Made by a program: the position numbers and the translations under genes. Source: Pseudomonas sp. ERMR1:02 (lineage in GTDB: Bacteria; Pseudomonadota; Gammaproteobacteria; Pseudomonadales; Pseudomonadaceae). Taken from it: a DNA stretch of 64,000 nt. The number at the start of each line of letters is the position of its first letter. The stretch's first letter is position 1. The stretch spans positions 62,001 through 126,000 of the forward strand of contig NZ_NKJI01000014.1 in NCBI RefSeq assembly GCF_002277815.1, read 5' to 3'. Under the pieces are notes generated by a model. The model made no database searches. It was not told where the DNA came from and worked only from the letters and a program-made list of their open reading frames with translations. Below, piece by piece: positions 27,284 to 36,701 of the stretch.

Positions 27284-28192
27284 ATGAGCGATTCAGCCGA
27301 GCGGTACCTGCTAGCGGCGCGCCGCGACAGTACGCGGCGCCGCTATGCACAAGCCGTTGAACACTTTGAAGCGGAGTGGGGCGGGGTGTTGCCGGCCTCC
27401 AGTGAAAGCGTGGTGCGCTACCTAGCGGCTTATGGTGCCCAGTTATCCAGCAACACCTTGCGCACGCACCTGGCGGCTTTGGCGCAGTGGCATCAGCAGC
27501 ACGGCTTCGATGACCCGACCAAGGCGTCGCGGGTGCGTGATGTGCTGCGCGGCATTCATGCGCTGCATCCGCAACCGATCAAGCAGGCCGAAGCGCTGCA
27601 GTTACAGAGGCTGGAAGCGTGCATTGAGGGCTTGGATCTGCAGTTGACCTTTGAACAAGGGGCGGTGCGGCTGCGTGCGGCGCGGGACAAGGCGTTGATC
27701 CTGATGGGTTTTTGGCGTGCGCTGCGCGGAGACGAATTGTGCCGACTGCGGGTCGAGCATATCCAGTTGCGCGAAGGGCAAGCGCTGGAGATTTTCCTCG
27801 CCAGCAGCAAGACCGATCGCGACCATCGCGGCCGTACCCTGGTGCTCCCGGCACTGAAGCGATTATGCCCAGTGGACGCCTATCAGCAGTGGCTCTTGGT
27901 CAGTGGCCTCCACCACGGGCCAGTGTTTCGCTCTATTGACCGTTGGGGCCATTTAGCGGAGGAGCGGGTCAATCCGAACAGCCTCTCGCGTATTTTGCGT
28001 CTGGCGTTTGTGCGCAGCGGTGAAGCTGGCGAGGGTTACACCGCGCATTCGTTGCGCCGCGGCTTTGCCACCTGGGCCAGTCGCAACCAATGGAGCAGCA
28101 AGGCGTTGATGGAGTATGTCGGCTGGCGCGATGTGCAGTCGGCGACGCGCTACATTGAGGCTGATGCGCCCTTCGGCAATTGGGCGCGTTGA
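27284..28192 (+). CDS. Tyrosine-family site-specific recombinase/integrase
   Basis: 302 residues from ATG 27284 preceded by GGGAGG. The N-terminal SAM-like core-binding domain covers about residues 1-95. Catalytic residues are R in FWRALRGDELCRL, the HxxR box in TAHSLRRGFATW and the nucleophile Y in SATRYIEAD. It is the size of XerC/D-type and phage integrases. It diverges from the KfrA-like gene. No matching att repeats were identified, so whether it moves the surrounding island is open. Confidence 0.9.
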   Translation: MSDSAERYLLAARRDSTRRRYAQAVEHFEAEWGGVLPASSESVVRYLAAYGAQLSSNTLRTHLAALAQWHQQHGFDDPTKASRVRDVLRGIHALHPQPIKQAEALQLQRLEACIEGLDLQLTFEQGAVRLRAARDKALILMGFWRALRGDELCRLRVEHIQLREGQALEIFLASSKTDRDHRGRTLVLPALKRLCPVDAYQQWLLVSGLHHGPVFRSIDRWGHLAEERVNPNSLSRILRLAFVRSGEAGEGYTAHSLRRGFATWASRNQWSSKALMEYVGWRDVQSATRYIEADAPFGNWAR

Positions 28193-28797
28193 GCGCACGG
28201 AGGGCCCAAGGGGATGAGCTGGCGGGAGGGGCATGGGTGCATTCCCGCCACTGACTCGAGGATGATATCGGCGGTATTGCTTCGCCAATTGTCGAGCGGC
28301 AAGCCGCCACAGTCGGTGAGCTGAGAATGGTAGGCCGACCGTGTTGGTGGTGGCGCCGGAGCGGTCGCTGACGAAATGTTTAAACCCTGTGTAAACCGTT
28401 TATTTGATCGATAAACCATCGAGGTTAACGCTTCAAAAAATTGGTTTGCAGCAGCCGTTTCTCTTCAACCGATTACCCTCCACTTTCCATCTTCAGCCTT
28501 GAGTGCATGCAGTTAATGCACAAGGCCAGTGCCCGCTTTTGGTTGGTTCAAAATGCTGTCATAGGAATCGACAATCGACAGGGACGCTCAAGCAGCGGGA
28601 AAAGGGCTGTCAAAATCGACCGACCGCGCTGGCGATCGATCTCCAGAGTGCTGTCATTCTGGGACGCCGTAACTGCAAAGCGTTGGACGTTGGCTCCGCG
28701 AAATCTTTAGATTTTGCACAGGAATGCATGTGTGCGTTGAAGGAGGCTTTTTTGCCAGATTTCACTTGGCTCTGTACTTGACTAGCGTCAACACGGT
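28193..28797. other. Gene-free stretch after the integrase
   Basis: Short open frames on both strands show no recognisable family. The segment near 28650-28780 could be a gene fragment, but nothing supports a name. Confidence 0.4.
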
Positions 28798-28813
28798 GTA
28801 GCTAGTAGGCTAC
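28798..28813. promoter_or_regulatory. Inverted repeat before the toxin-antitoxin remnant
   Basis: GTAGC-TAGTAG-GCTAC lies 18 bp before the toxin remnant. Antitoxins commonly bind such dyads to repress their own operon. A TTGACT at 28778 could be the -35. Confidence 0.4.
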
Positions 28814-28830
28814 AAATGATACTATAAGTA

Positions 28831-29103
28831 ATGGATCAGCAAGGCGCCCGAGTTCGATACATGGCTTGACGGTGTGAAGGGGGGCGGGAAAGGCGGCTGT
28901 TCTGTCGCGATTGGACCGAGCCCGGGAAGACAATTTTGGAGATTGCGAGCCTGTAGGTGACGGCGTGAGCGAAATGCGTGTTTTTGTCGACCCAGGTTAC
29001 AGCGTTTCGCGCTGGCCAGACTGCTTACCTAGTGCTTTGGGGAAGTGATAAAACCGACCAAAAGAGAGGAATCGAGCAGGCAAAAGAGATCCTTTTCACC
29101 TGA
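28831..29103 (+). pseudogene. RelE/HigB-type toxin (HI1419-like), frameshifted remnant
   Basis: Three frames together restore a plausible toxin: PEFDTWLDGVK near 28850; then LSRLDRAREDNFGDCEPVGD, GVSEMRVFVDPGY from 28900 to 29000; then YLVLWGSDKTDQKRGIEQAK to the TGA at 29101. The middle and last blocks are the most conserved parts of this toxin family. Frame changes fall in a six-G run at 28879-28884 and near GTTTCGC at 29004. The antitoxin ATG follows by 12 nt, the usual toxin-first order. With at least two frameshifts it should be inactive. Confidence 0.72.
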
Positions 29104-29115
29104 GAGTTAAATGAG

Positions 29116-29580
29116 ATGAACAAATCGAAATTTAGTCCTGAGGAAATGCTGATCCTCGACCTTGATACTTCCGGTACCAGCCTCTACGAAGCTTCGCGCT
29201 TCCTCGACAGCCCGGAAACCATCAGCGCTTATCTTGCTGAAAGTATAAAGGCTCAAGACCCGCAAATGCTCATGAAAGCGCTCGCCGAGGTCGCCAAAGC
29301 CCAAGGCGTGAACAAGGTTGCCCAAGAAGCGGGAGTTAATCGAGAGAGCCTTTATAAATCGTTTAAAGGCGGCGCAAAAATTCGCTTTGAGACCGTCAAG
29401 AAGCTGTTGAGGGCGGTAGGGGTAGAACTCACCGTGCAGCCGATTGCAGCAAACCAGTCGGCTCCAAACTTCACCAAACCCGCTGCGGGTGTTGCCAAAA
29501 ACTGCGACAGCGAAAATTGCTGTAGCAACCAAACCAGCGGTACCGAAGCCAGATGCCTCGGGAAAAACACGCAAAGGTAA
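29116..29580 (+). CDS. Addiction-module antidote protein (HI1420-like), tail frameshifted
   Basis: Residues 1 to about 100 match this HTH antitoxin family: SETISAYLAESIKAQD-like opening (PETISAYLAESIKAQDPQML), then AKAQGVNKVAQEAGVNRESL and YKSFKGGAKIRFETVKKLL. It binds DNA and would have neutralised the toxin encoded just upstream, now decayed. After an A5 run at 29497-29501 the frame changes; with A4 it would continue as TATAKIAVATKPAVPKPDA and KTRKGKAFAVARGKKAK, a basic Ala/Lys/Pro tail unusual for antitoxins. The alternative frame runs into the MITE at 29758. The DNA-binding core is intact. Confidence 0.75.
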   Translation: MNKSKFSPEEMLILDLDTSGTSLYEASRFLDSPETISAYLAESIKAQDPQMLMKALAEVAKAQGVNKVAQEAGVNRESLYKSFKGGAKIRFETVKKLLRAVGVELTVQPIAANQSAPNFTKPAAGVAKNCDSENCCSNQTSGTEARCLGKNTQR

Positions 29581-29757
29581 AGCCTTTGCTGTTGCGCGGG
29601 GGAAGAAGGCCAAGTTGAAATTGAGGATAGCCTCGCCGCGGGTTGACATCCGGAGATACGACCGTACCCCTGAGCAAGACGAGTGCATTTCCAATCTGCG
29701 GGGGCTTTCTGATCTGAATGGTCAATTGCTGTCAGTCACGAAGGGCAGCAGTCGACG

Positions 29758-29916
29758 GAGGCTGTGTGAAAACGTTTTTCAGCGCGACAGGTACTCAAAA
29801 TCGGACTGCAAATCGCTCTTCTACGCGAAATCCACATCTGCTGACGTGCCGATAAATTTCAGATTTAACGTAGACGCGCACACTTCAATTTTGGCAAAGC
29901 GTTTTTACACAGTCTC
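29758..29916 (+). mobile_element. 159-bp MITE-like element, copy 1
   Basis: Ends are imperfect inverted repeats: GAGGCTGTGTGAAAACG on the left and the complement of GAGACTGTGTAAAAACG on the right. The body is almost identical to the inverted copy at 37138-37296. It encodes no transposase. Its ends resemble those of an IS5-family remnant at 36.7 kb, which could have moved it in trans. Confidence 0.75.
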
Positions 29917-30057
29917 GGTCCATAGCTGCCGGCCAGCAACGACAGAGTTCGGCCAGAAGCGGATTCGAGAACGCCTGCTTTCGGCAAATCTCCGTGTCAT
30001 CCCAAGACTAGTGTTGCTGAATGTAGATGGCAGCGTAGCTGTGTTCGCTGCGTAGCG

Positions 30058-30307
30058 GCAAACGGGCTGCCGTGATCATGAGCTTGATTCAGTCGGCGCG
30101 TCTAAACGGACATGATCCATATGCTTATTTGAAGTACGTCCTTACGCGGTTGCCGACGCAGCGGGCAAGTTAGATTGACGAGTTGCTACCGCATCGGTGG
30201 CAACCGGTTTAGTTGCGCAAGATGGGATGCCCGGACGCATACGGCCCGCTCAAACTGCCCGGGTACTGACCGGTGAAACGCCACTTCTGCACGGCCCGGA
30301 CGCTTAC
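30058..30307 (+). mobile_element. IS66-family remnant: transposase C terminus and right end
   Basis: Codons from about 30070 read SLIQSARLNGHDPYAYLKYV and LTRLPTQ, the IS66 TnpC C-terminal signature. An in-frame TAG at 30171 interrupts it before IDELLPHRWQPV. The terminal sequence GGCCCGGACGCTTAC at 30294-30307 fits an IS66 inverted repeat. The rest of the element is missing. Confidence 0.8.
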
Positions 30308-30730
30308 GAATAAGGTTTATAGGGGATTATACAGCGATTATAGAGCGATTATAGAGCGAAGCCCGGAGACCGACGCACTACCGACATGCACCGGTCAGCC
30401 GGTCACCACAGGCAGAAAACGGCCAATAGCGGTCATCAAGTGTCTAGATAAGCCGGGACGGTTCACTGGCCCTCCCTTAGCCAAGCGGCACGCACTGTAG
30501 CCGAGCGATATCTCCTCCACCACTCCTTCTCCCGCAAACCCGCACTGACTGCCAGCCCCTCGTTCCGGGAGAAAAACACCAAGGCCAACGCCTTTCATGA
30601 CTCTGCGCCTCATCGCAGACTGGCCATCGGCGATAAACCCTCTTTTCTCTCAACAAGAATGGCCTCACACCTATTCACACGAAATTTTTTAAGGCTATAA
30701 TCTCGCTACTCGAAACCAGAGAGTCGCTCA
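30308..30730. other. Spacer with short tandem repeat and promoter of the 30731 gene
   Basis: GCGATTATAGA is repeated in tandem at 30334-30355 next to a related GGATTATACA. An intergenic motif, ACGGCCAATAGCGGTCAT, lies at 30419-30436 and recurs elsewhere in the island. TATAAT at 30696-30701, with TTCACA about 16 bp upstream, is a likely promoter for the next gene. Confidence 0.45.
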
Positions 30731-31375
30731 ATGATTAAACCCCGCAGCTTTACCATTCCCGAGTTGCTGATCCAGCACGTTCCGCGCGACTTGATCATGG
30801 GCGTTGAAGACGCCTGCGAGGTCGGTGCAGTGCGCGCCCATGAAGCGACAAAGGAGATGGACGAGAACCATCGTAAGAATGCGTTGGGTCAGATGCGAGC
30901 GTTTTTCATGAATGAAGCGTTCGACGAGACCCTGCGCGCCGCGGATGCCATCCACACCCCGCTCAAAGGCAACAGCGTTGTGGTGGGACACGCTGGGATT
31001 TTCAAATTCAGCCGGGTCAACATGTCCTCGGACACATGGAATAACTGTGGTCGCAGCGCTATCCGCCGGCAGCTTGCCGAGGCCAACCAGTCGATAACCC
31101 AACTGGTGCAGCCATCGCTTTTTGCTGCGGAACCGGTCATCACCGCTACGTTTTTCTTCGTAGCGTGCTTCAGCGGCTCTTTGACCAATCAACCAGAACG
31201 GCCACGGGAAATACACATAGCAGTGCCAGATGCCAAAATGAAGGGTTGGCTTTTCCGTGAGCCACTGAGCCGGTTCTTGGCTCGCTACGACGAAGCGACT
31301 CAGTTGCAAGTCGACCTGGCAACGCCGAAACTCAAAAAAAGCCTACTCAAAACAGGAAAGCAGACAGCATCATGA
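30731..31375 (+). CDS. Uncharacterised protein paired with an XRE-ImmA gene
   Basis: 214 residues, soluble, with no family recognised. The stop overlaps the next start (ATGA), so it is translationally coupled to the XRE-ImmA gene. The protein has a mixed alpha/beta pattern with a hydrophobic core segment (AAEPVITATFFFVACFSGSL) and a basic C terminus (KLKKSLLKTGKQTAS). XRE-ImmA proteins are often repressors or antitoxins that are inactivated by proteolysis, so this partner could be the toxin-like or effector component. That is inference from gene order only. Confidence 0.6.
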   Translation: MIKPRSFTIPELLIQHVPRDLIMGVEDACEVGAVRAHEATKEMDENHRKNALGQMRAFFMNEAFDETLRAADAIHTPLKGNSVVVGHAGIFKFSRVNMSSDTWNNCGRSAIRRQLAEANQSITQLVQPSLFAAEPVITATFFFVACFSGSLTNQPERPREIHIAVPDAKMKGWLFREPLSRFLARYDEATQLQVDLATPKLKKSLLKTGKQTAS

Positions 31376-32570
31376 GTCGTGGAATTACAGGGTTTGAGCC
31401 AGGGCGGCTGATGCAAGCGCTCTCGGCACGCGGCCTTTCTCAAGTTGCCCTGGCCAGTATGGTCGGGGTTTCACCTGCTACCGTGAGCAAGTGGAAAAAT
31501 GGCCAGCAATCCCCTGAAACTGAGGCGTTGACGAGCCTCTCCCAGGTCATCAACGTGAACCCGGAGTGGTTCACTCGCCCCTTACCAGAGAAGTGCTCAC
31601 TCCCGCTGTTCAGGAGCAACGCCTCGGCGCATTCCGACGCCCGAAAAATGCTCGAAGCCCGGTTGGAGTGGGCTCAAGACATCGCGCTGGCCCTCAGCGA
31701 ATTCGTGGATTTTCCAGAAGTGAATTTGCCTGTGCGCTCATTCACGGATCCGGAGCAGATCACAAACGCTGATATTGAGGAGGCTGCAGATGAATGCCGC
31801 GCGCTGTGGAATCTGGGTCGACGCGCTATTCCAGATCTGGCCATGGCAGTCGAAGGTGCTGGGTAATCCTGGTTCGTGAAGAAACTGGCGTCGCGACAAT
31901 CGAAGGCCTTTCTTCCTGGAGCCAGGCATTGGATCGTCCGATGATATTACTGTCAGCGGACAAGCAAAATGGCTTTCGTAGCCGTTTCGACCTGGCTCAT
32001 GAGTTGGGTCACCTGATCCTGCACAAAGGCATCGAGCGATCGACCGACCCCGTTCGACACAAGATGATGGAAGACCAGGCTCACCGATTTGCGGGTGCAT
32101 TCCTGCTCCCGGCTGAAACCTTTGCCGCCGATGTACGGAGCCCGGTCACACTGGACAGCCTGCTGTTGCTAAAACAGCGCTGGGGTGTATCCGTTGCCGC
32201 CATGTTCATGCGTTTATGGGCACTGCAGATCATTGATGACGAGACCAAGAGCTTGCTCTTCAAGCGCCGCTCTGCTCGCTGGGGCGTCAAGGCTGAGCCA
32301 GGTGACGATGGCCGTGCACCGGAGCAAACGCGGCTCCTCAAGCGCACCATTGAGCTGCTGGCGTCATCAGGGGTTATGCCCGTCGATGCGGTAGCTGCTT
32401 ACATCGGCCTGTCGGCAAACGATATCGAGATGCTCACCGGCTTGCCTCTGCGCTACCTAAGCGGCAACGCTGCTGTGGTGCATCTGGCCAAGCTCAAAAG
32501 TGTTGATGCTCCCCATTCCAAGCCTGCGAGCGAACCAGGGGTTGTAGTTCCTTTCACCCGGGGTGGCTGA
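31372..32570 (+). pseudogene. XRE HTH-ImmA/IrrE metallopeptidase, split by a one-base frameshift
   Basis: Frame 1 (31372-31866) holds an XRE HTH: LSQVALASMVGVSPATVSKW, then SPETEALTSLSQVINVNPEW. It stops as AVEGAG-TAA. Frame 2 resumes as VILVREETGVATIEGLSSWS and contains the zinc site HELGH (FDLAHELGHLILHK) to 32570. Adding one G to GGG at 31861-31863 restores a protein of about 400 residues with the usual architecture. ImmA-type peptidases cleave their cognate repressors. Either the gene is recently inactivated or the base is a consensus error. The two halves could also be made separately, since frame 2 has an ATG at 31794. Confidence 0.8.
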
Positions 32571-32826
32571 CCGTGGGTGGCCAAAGCAGTTGATCGGAGG
32601 TGCTCACACCGACTGACTGCCCCTTGCAGGAGAGTGCGGCCGGTACTCTTCTGCCCCTCTGTTCCCGGGCCGGGCTCATGTGTTTCCAGTACTTTGAATT
32701 CCGGTCGTTTCAGGCTGAATGCTGTCCTCGGATCAAACTGTTTCACGACTGTTGTGGCCAATATCACCCTTTTGACATTTACGGGCTGAATGACCAGGAC
32801 GCGGTTAAATTTACACAAGGGAAACC

Positions 32827-33747
32827 ATGCTTTTGTATAAGTATCGGCCCGCAATGGGGGTCGCAGCTGAAGACAACACACGCCGAATTTTTCGTCGTCG
32901 AGCTTGTATTACGCCAAGGCTACAACCTTCAACGATCCCTTCGACGCGCAAGTGAATATAGAGGTTAACTCCACGCACGCAGAAGCCATAGACCGGCACT
33001 GGTTAATATTACGCGAGCGAGCCCGTGGAAGGGGCGGATTTGTCGACACCGTTCAAAGCACTTACACGCATGCGAAATTTAACGTCGACCGCATATACGA
33101 CAAAGTGCAGAACGGCACCCATATTGATCACGACCGATACTACCGGGATATGATCGACTCACTCGGAATAGTGTCGTTGGCGGAAAATCGCGACAATCTC
33201 CTGCTCTGGGCTCACTACGCATCTAACCACTACGGAATGTGCTTAGGATTCGAGTGGGACGAGACAGGCTTACCACTGCTGCAGAGGTCATCTATCAAAA
33301 TCGCTATCGCACGCTCGAATACTATTCACACACTGAAGCTGAACTCGCCGCGATTTCCCTTTTGCAGAAATCGGCAGATTGGGCATATGAGCGCGAGTGG
33401 CGTTCGGTGGCTAAGCCCGAAGTGGAGTACACCAGCAGCTTTGCGCCTGATGAACACTACGAAAAGAACTAAAGGTACTGAGGTCGAATCCAGATCGTTC
33501 ACCTTACTACTCCGAAGAAAACCTCAAAGAAAAGTACACATTCTTGGTGAGTAATGTGAAGGTTGAAGGTTCTGGGCCCAAGGCTTTCAACCAAAGCGCT
33601 CTAAAGGAAGTCGTGTTTGGCATGCGCATGAGTCAATGTGACATGGAAAGCCATATCAACATGATTGAGGGCTACGGGTTCAAGCCAAAATTTTTCCAGG
33701 CTCGCAAGAATCCGAAGCGGTACCAAGTGGATATCCACGAACTGTAG
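32827..33747 (+). pseudogene. DUF2971-family gene, multiply frameshifted
   Basis: Segments in different frames line up with a DUF2971 protein: MLLYKYRPAMGV from ATG 32827; YYAKATTFNDPFDAQVNI; SLAENRDNLLLWAHYASNHY and GMCLGFEWDE; then LLQKSADWAYEREWRSVAKP; then SALKEVVFGMRMSQ to the TAG at 33747. Frame changes occur near 32910, 33285 and 33470. DUF2971 proteins are common in defence islands but have no established activity. At least three indels make this a genuine wreck. Confidence 0.75.
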
Positions 33748-33848
33748 GGCCTCGGCACTAAGCCTTTTTGAGTATTGTGCAGGGTAAGGGCTAACCGTCG
33801 CCTACCATGAATGACGGTAGCGCTGGACTCCGGTCACGGACACCCAGC

Positions 33849-33941
33849 GCGCTGGCCAAATCCGATGCAAACGACTGGTCAGGTCTAATGCAATTGAGAG
33901 GTCAGTGGCAATGCAATCGGTTGGTCAGGTGGAATGCAATT
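33849..33941. repeat. Tandem 23-bp repeats, probable end of an IS21-family element
   Basis: Three exact 23-bp units with GGTCAG near the start and ATGCAAT at the end occupy 33873-33895, 33896-33918 and 33919-33941, preceded by a weaker fourth unit. Multiple terminal repeats are characteristic of IS21-family ends. No istA/istB gene remains. Conserved spacing without spacer diversity rules out CRISPR. Confidence 0.5.
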
Positions 33942-33985
33942 ACGCACTCTGCGGTTGATGCCAAGGAAAGCAGGAAAAAAACGTC

Positions 33986-36682
33986 ATGTCAGTCGATTAC
34001 CCAACCCTTGATGAAGCCCAGGAAAAGCGGATTGCTGCTGTCCATGGAGGCTTCCTGTATCAGCATCTGTTCGCGGTGGCTTGCCTGCTCAAAGCCAAGG
34101 CATCAAACGTCCTGAGTGTGGTGATCGAGCGAGATGAGGACGTCGAACTCGTGCTCACCGATACCCGGATTTATGTCCAGGTTAAAACCCGCAGCGCCCC
34201 CCTTATCCCGAGCGACCTCGGCACCGCACTAGATCGATTTCAGCTACTTCGCGAACAGCACAAGCAAGGCCTTCGGCATGGCACGCCTCTCTTTGTGGTC
34301 GCCTCTAACCAGCTCCCTGGCCCGAAACTTGGTGCCCAAATTAAGCAGGGTGAATTGGGTGAAGATGTCCAGTTCATCCATCCGGGCGAGACGCGACCTG
34401 CGGAGTTCGCGTGCCTGCCGGACTGCTGGACTGATCTGAGTAGCGCAGTGGCTGAGTGTGTGAAGCTGGCAGAAACGATTCCTCATGGGGCGTTGGTACC
34501 TGAATCGCTGGTATGGAAACTGGCGGGAAAGGTGCAAGCCGCCGCCACTGGCCTCCAAAACCTTGGTGGTTACACCTTCCACTCAGAATCGCTGCCAGCC
34601 CTCTTCGAGCAGCTACTGACGCAGCTGCAAAGATTGCCGGCGCTTCAAACCCACTATCTCCCGCAAATTGACGAGCCTGCACTCATCAACGGTGAGCGCA
34701 TTCGGATCATTTGCGGCTTCTCCGGTGCGGGCAAGACATCCTGGTGCGCTCAGGCCGCAATGCATACCCCGGAACCCTGCATCTACTTCGACGCACGTGA
34801 GACCGCGGGCCCAGCTTTCGCAAGATCCCTGGTGAGGGAGATCGCCGGGGGTCTGGTCGACAAGCCCCATGAAATTGGCGAAGTCTTTTCCCCTGGCGCT
34901 TCAGGCATCGACTCGATGACAGCACTGGGTCGTCACCTGGAGATCCAGGGCATAGAGCCATTGGTGATCATCGACAACGCACACGAAATTCCTGCGGCAG
35001 ATCTACAAGCCGTGTTCGGTTGCACCACGCAAATGCGTTTCATCCTTCTGTGCCAACCCATCGGGTCGATTCAGGAAATGGAGCAACTGTCGGGGGTGAG
35101 TCGGGAGGTGCTTCAGGGGTGGAGCCTGGACTCCGTGGCGGCGGAGGCCTCTCGCCTCGGTGCCAAGGGCAATGTTGAGACCATGGAAAGGGTGCGCGTA
35201 CTGACAGCCGGAATGCCGCTGTATCTCCAAAGCGCCGCTAGACTCGCAGCCAAGGACTATGCGGGGGATCTATCAGCGCTTTGTACCGCGCTGGAGCAGC
35301 AAGCCACGCTGGAGACGACCGCACAGGAACTCATTCTTGCCAAGGTGTACCAGGGGCTCCCAGAAACGAGCCAGCACATCGTTACCCTTCTGAGTATGGT
35401 CGATGTCGCCATCACTCAAAACGAGCTGCAGAGCTTAATGGCAGCTTACGCGACAACACCTCCTGCTGCGGTTAATCAGGCCATCCGGGCACTTCGTGCA
35501 CTTGGCGTCCTGGAGGTGCAAGGCAGCCTCGAAATCAAACTCCACGATGCTATGCGATTGGTTGGAGCAAGCGGGTTGCACGCCGTGGCGGACCCACGCT
35601 TGCTGGCAACCAAGGTGGTGCTCAAAGATCTACTTCTGACCTCCTTGAAGCAAACGCGTAGCCACCATAAGCTCAGGCTCCTCATCAAGACGTTGATCGA
35701 TCTTGAAGAGAGCGAGGTTCTCATTGACCTGGCCGGGGAAGAACCTTTCCAGGAGACGGGGCTAGGGCCGCTGCTCATTGATTATCTGGAAAAGGCATCT
35801 ACCTCTGCTGATCTTGACGCAGAGACTAGATTTTGGGCGTTCGACTCTCTCTTCTTCATTTTGAATCGAGCGGAGAACCTAGAACAGAAATCGATCTTTC
35901 TGTCCTCGATGGCACAATTGGTAGCCAATCACGAGCTATCAGATCGGGCGTTGCTTTCCTATCACCAAAAAAATATGGAGTGGCAGGGCTTACAAGAAAG
36001 TGCCAAAGGTGTTCACGACGCTATCGAGCTCATCAAAAAATCACCCGCCCTGTCCCCAGACCGACGTCTTACCTTGGATTACAACACCGCGGTGGCGCTA
36101 TGGCGAGTCCATGAAGACAAGGCAGCCGAAGCACTGATCGAGAAAGTCATCAATGAACACCTCAAGCTGCTCCAGATAAGTCAGCGGTGGATCCAGGGGC
36201 GCTCGATCAACTCAGTCGTAGACCACCTCAGCAAGTTATCTCCGGAGGTAGCATTGGTAACCCACCTTGCAAATGCCTACGAAGTCAAAGCAATCCTACT
36301 GAAAAAACGAGGGGTGAACCCACAGCTCTATCGCCTGTATGCATGGAAATTTTTTGTGTGTACGCAGTCATTCAGTTCCGTGGTGAGGACAGGCCTAGAC
36401 GCTGCTCAGGACATGTTGGATATGCGGGATTTTCAAGCTGCACGGACAATGGTGGGTACCAACATTATCCCTCAGATCAAGCAAGCGCACTTACTGGGTG
36501 AGCTCTCCAGTGCTCGCAGCTTCTATGCTGTGATCTTGGCCTACTGCAGAGACTTCAAAGCCGCCGATCGCGAGATGGCATCAATCGCACCATTTCGTGC
36601 AGGGTTCACAGATGCCCAACGCCACGAGTTTGATTCCCAGTTGAGCTTGATCGAGGACATTCGGGCGGGTCGAGTAAGGTAG
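33986..36682 (+). CDS. STAND-like NTPase with nuclease-like N terminus, candidate defence protein
   Basis: 898 residues. The N terminus has GGFLYQHLFAVACLL followed by VIERDEDVELVLTDTRIYVQ and VKT: E48, D52 and Q65-V-K67 fit a PD-(D/E)xK-type nuclease of the kind fused to defence NTPases. A P-loop domain follows with Walker A GFSGAGKTS (244-252) and Walker B PLVIIDNAHE (325-334), the STAND pattern. The remaining 450 residues are helical and repeat-like and probably form a sensor. By analogy with Avs-type proteins it would sense a phage product, oligomerise and cut DNA. It is a single-gene unit between an IS21-type end and an IS5 remnant. The nuclease call is moderate; the NTPase call is strong. 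Confidence 0.75.
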   Translation: MSVDYPTLDEAQEKRIAAVHGGFLYQHLFAVACLLKAKASNVLSVVIERDEDVELVLTDTRIYVQVKTRSAPLIPSDLGTALDRFQLLREQHKQGLRHGTPLFVVASNQLPGPKLGAQIKQGELGEDVQFIHPGETRPAEFACLPDCWTDLSSAVAECVKLAETIPHGALVPESLVWKLAGKVQAAATGLQNLGGYTFHSESLPALFEQLLTQLQRLPALQTHYLPQIDEPALINGERIRIICGFSGAGKTSWCAQAAMHTPEPCIYFDARETAGPAFARSLVREIAGGLVDKPHEIGEVFSPGASGIDSMTALGRHLEIQGIEPLVIIDNAHEIPAADLQAVFGCTTQMRFILLCQPIGSIQEMEQLSGVSREVLQGWSLDSVAAEASRLGAKGNVETMERVRVLTAGMPLYLQSAARLAAKDYAGDLSALCTALEQQATLETTAQELILAKVYQGLPETSQHIVTLLSMVDVAITQNELQSLMAAYATTPPAAVNQAIRALRALGVLEVQGSLEIKLHDAMRLVGASGLHAVADPRLLATKVVLKDLLLTSLKQTRSHHKLRLLIKTLIDLEESEVLIDLAGEEPFQETGLGPLLIDYLEKASTSADLDAETRFWAFDSLFFILNRAENLEQKSIFLSSMAQLVANHELSDRALLSYHQKNMEWQGLQESAKGVHDAIELIKKSPALSPDRRLTLDYNTAVALWRVHEDKAAEALIEKVINEHLKLLQISQRWIQGRSINSVVDHLSKLSPEVALVTHLANAYEVKAILLKKRGVNPQLYRLYAWKFFVCTQSFSSVVRTGLDAAQDMLDMRDFQAARTMVGTNIIPQIKQAHLLGELSSARSFYAVILAYCRDFKAADREMASIAPFRAGFTDAQRHEFDSQLSLIEDIRAGRVR

Positions 36683-36701
36683 CATTATTGCCCTTCTGCT
36701 T

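Noticed and set aside
28503..28781. Open frame of 92 codons
   Set aside because: No recognisable domain, no RBS; kept only as a possible fragment.
33849..33941. Possible CRISPR array
   Set aside because: The repeats are directly adjacent 23-mers with no spacers, and no cas gene is near; they fit an insertion-sequence end better.
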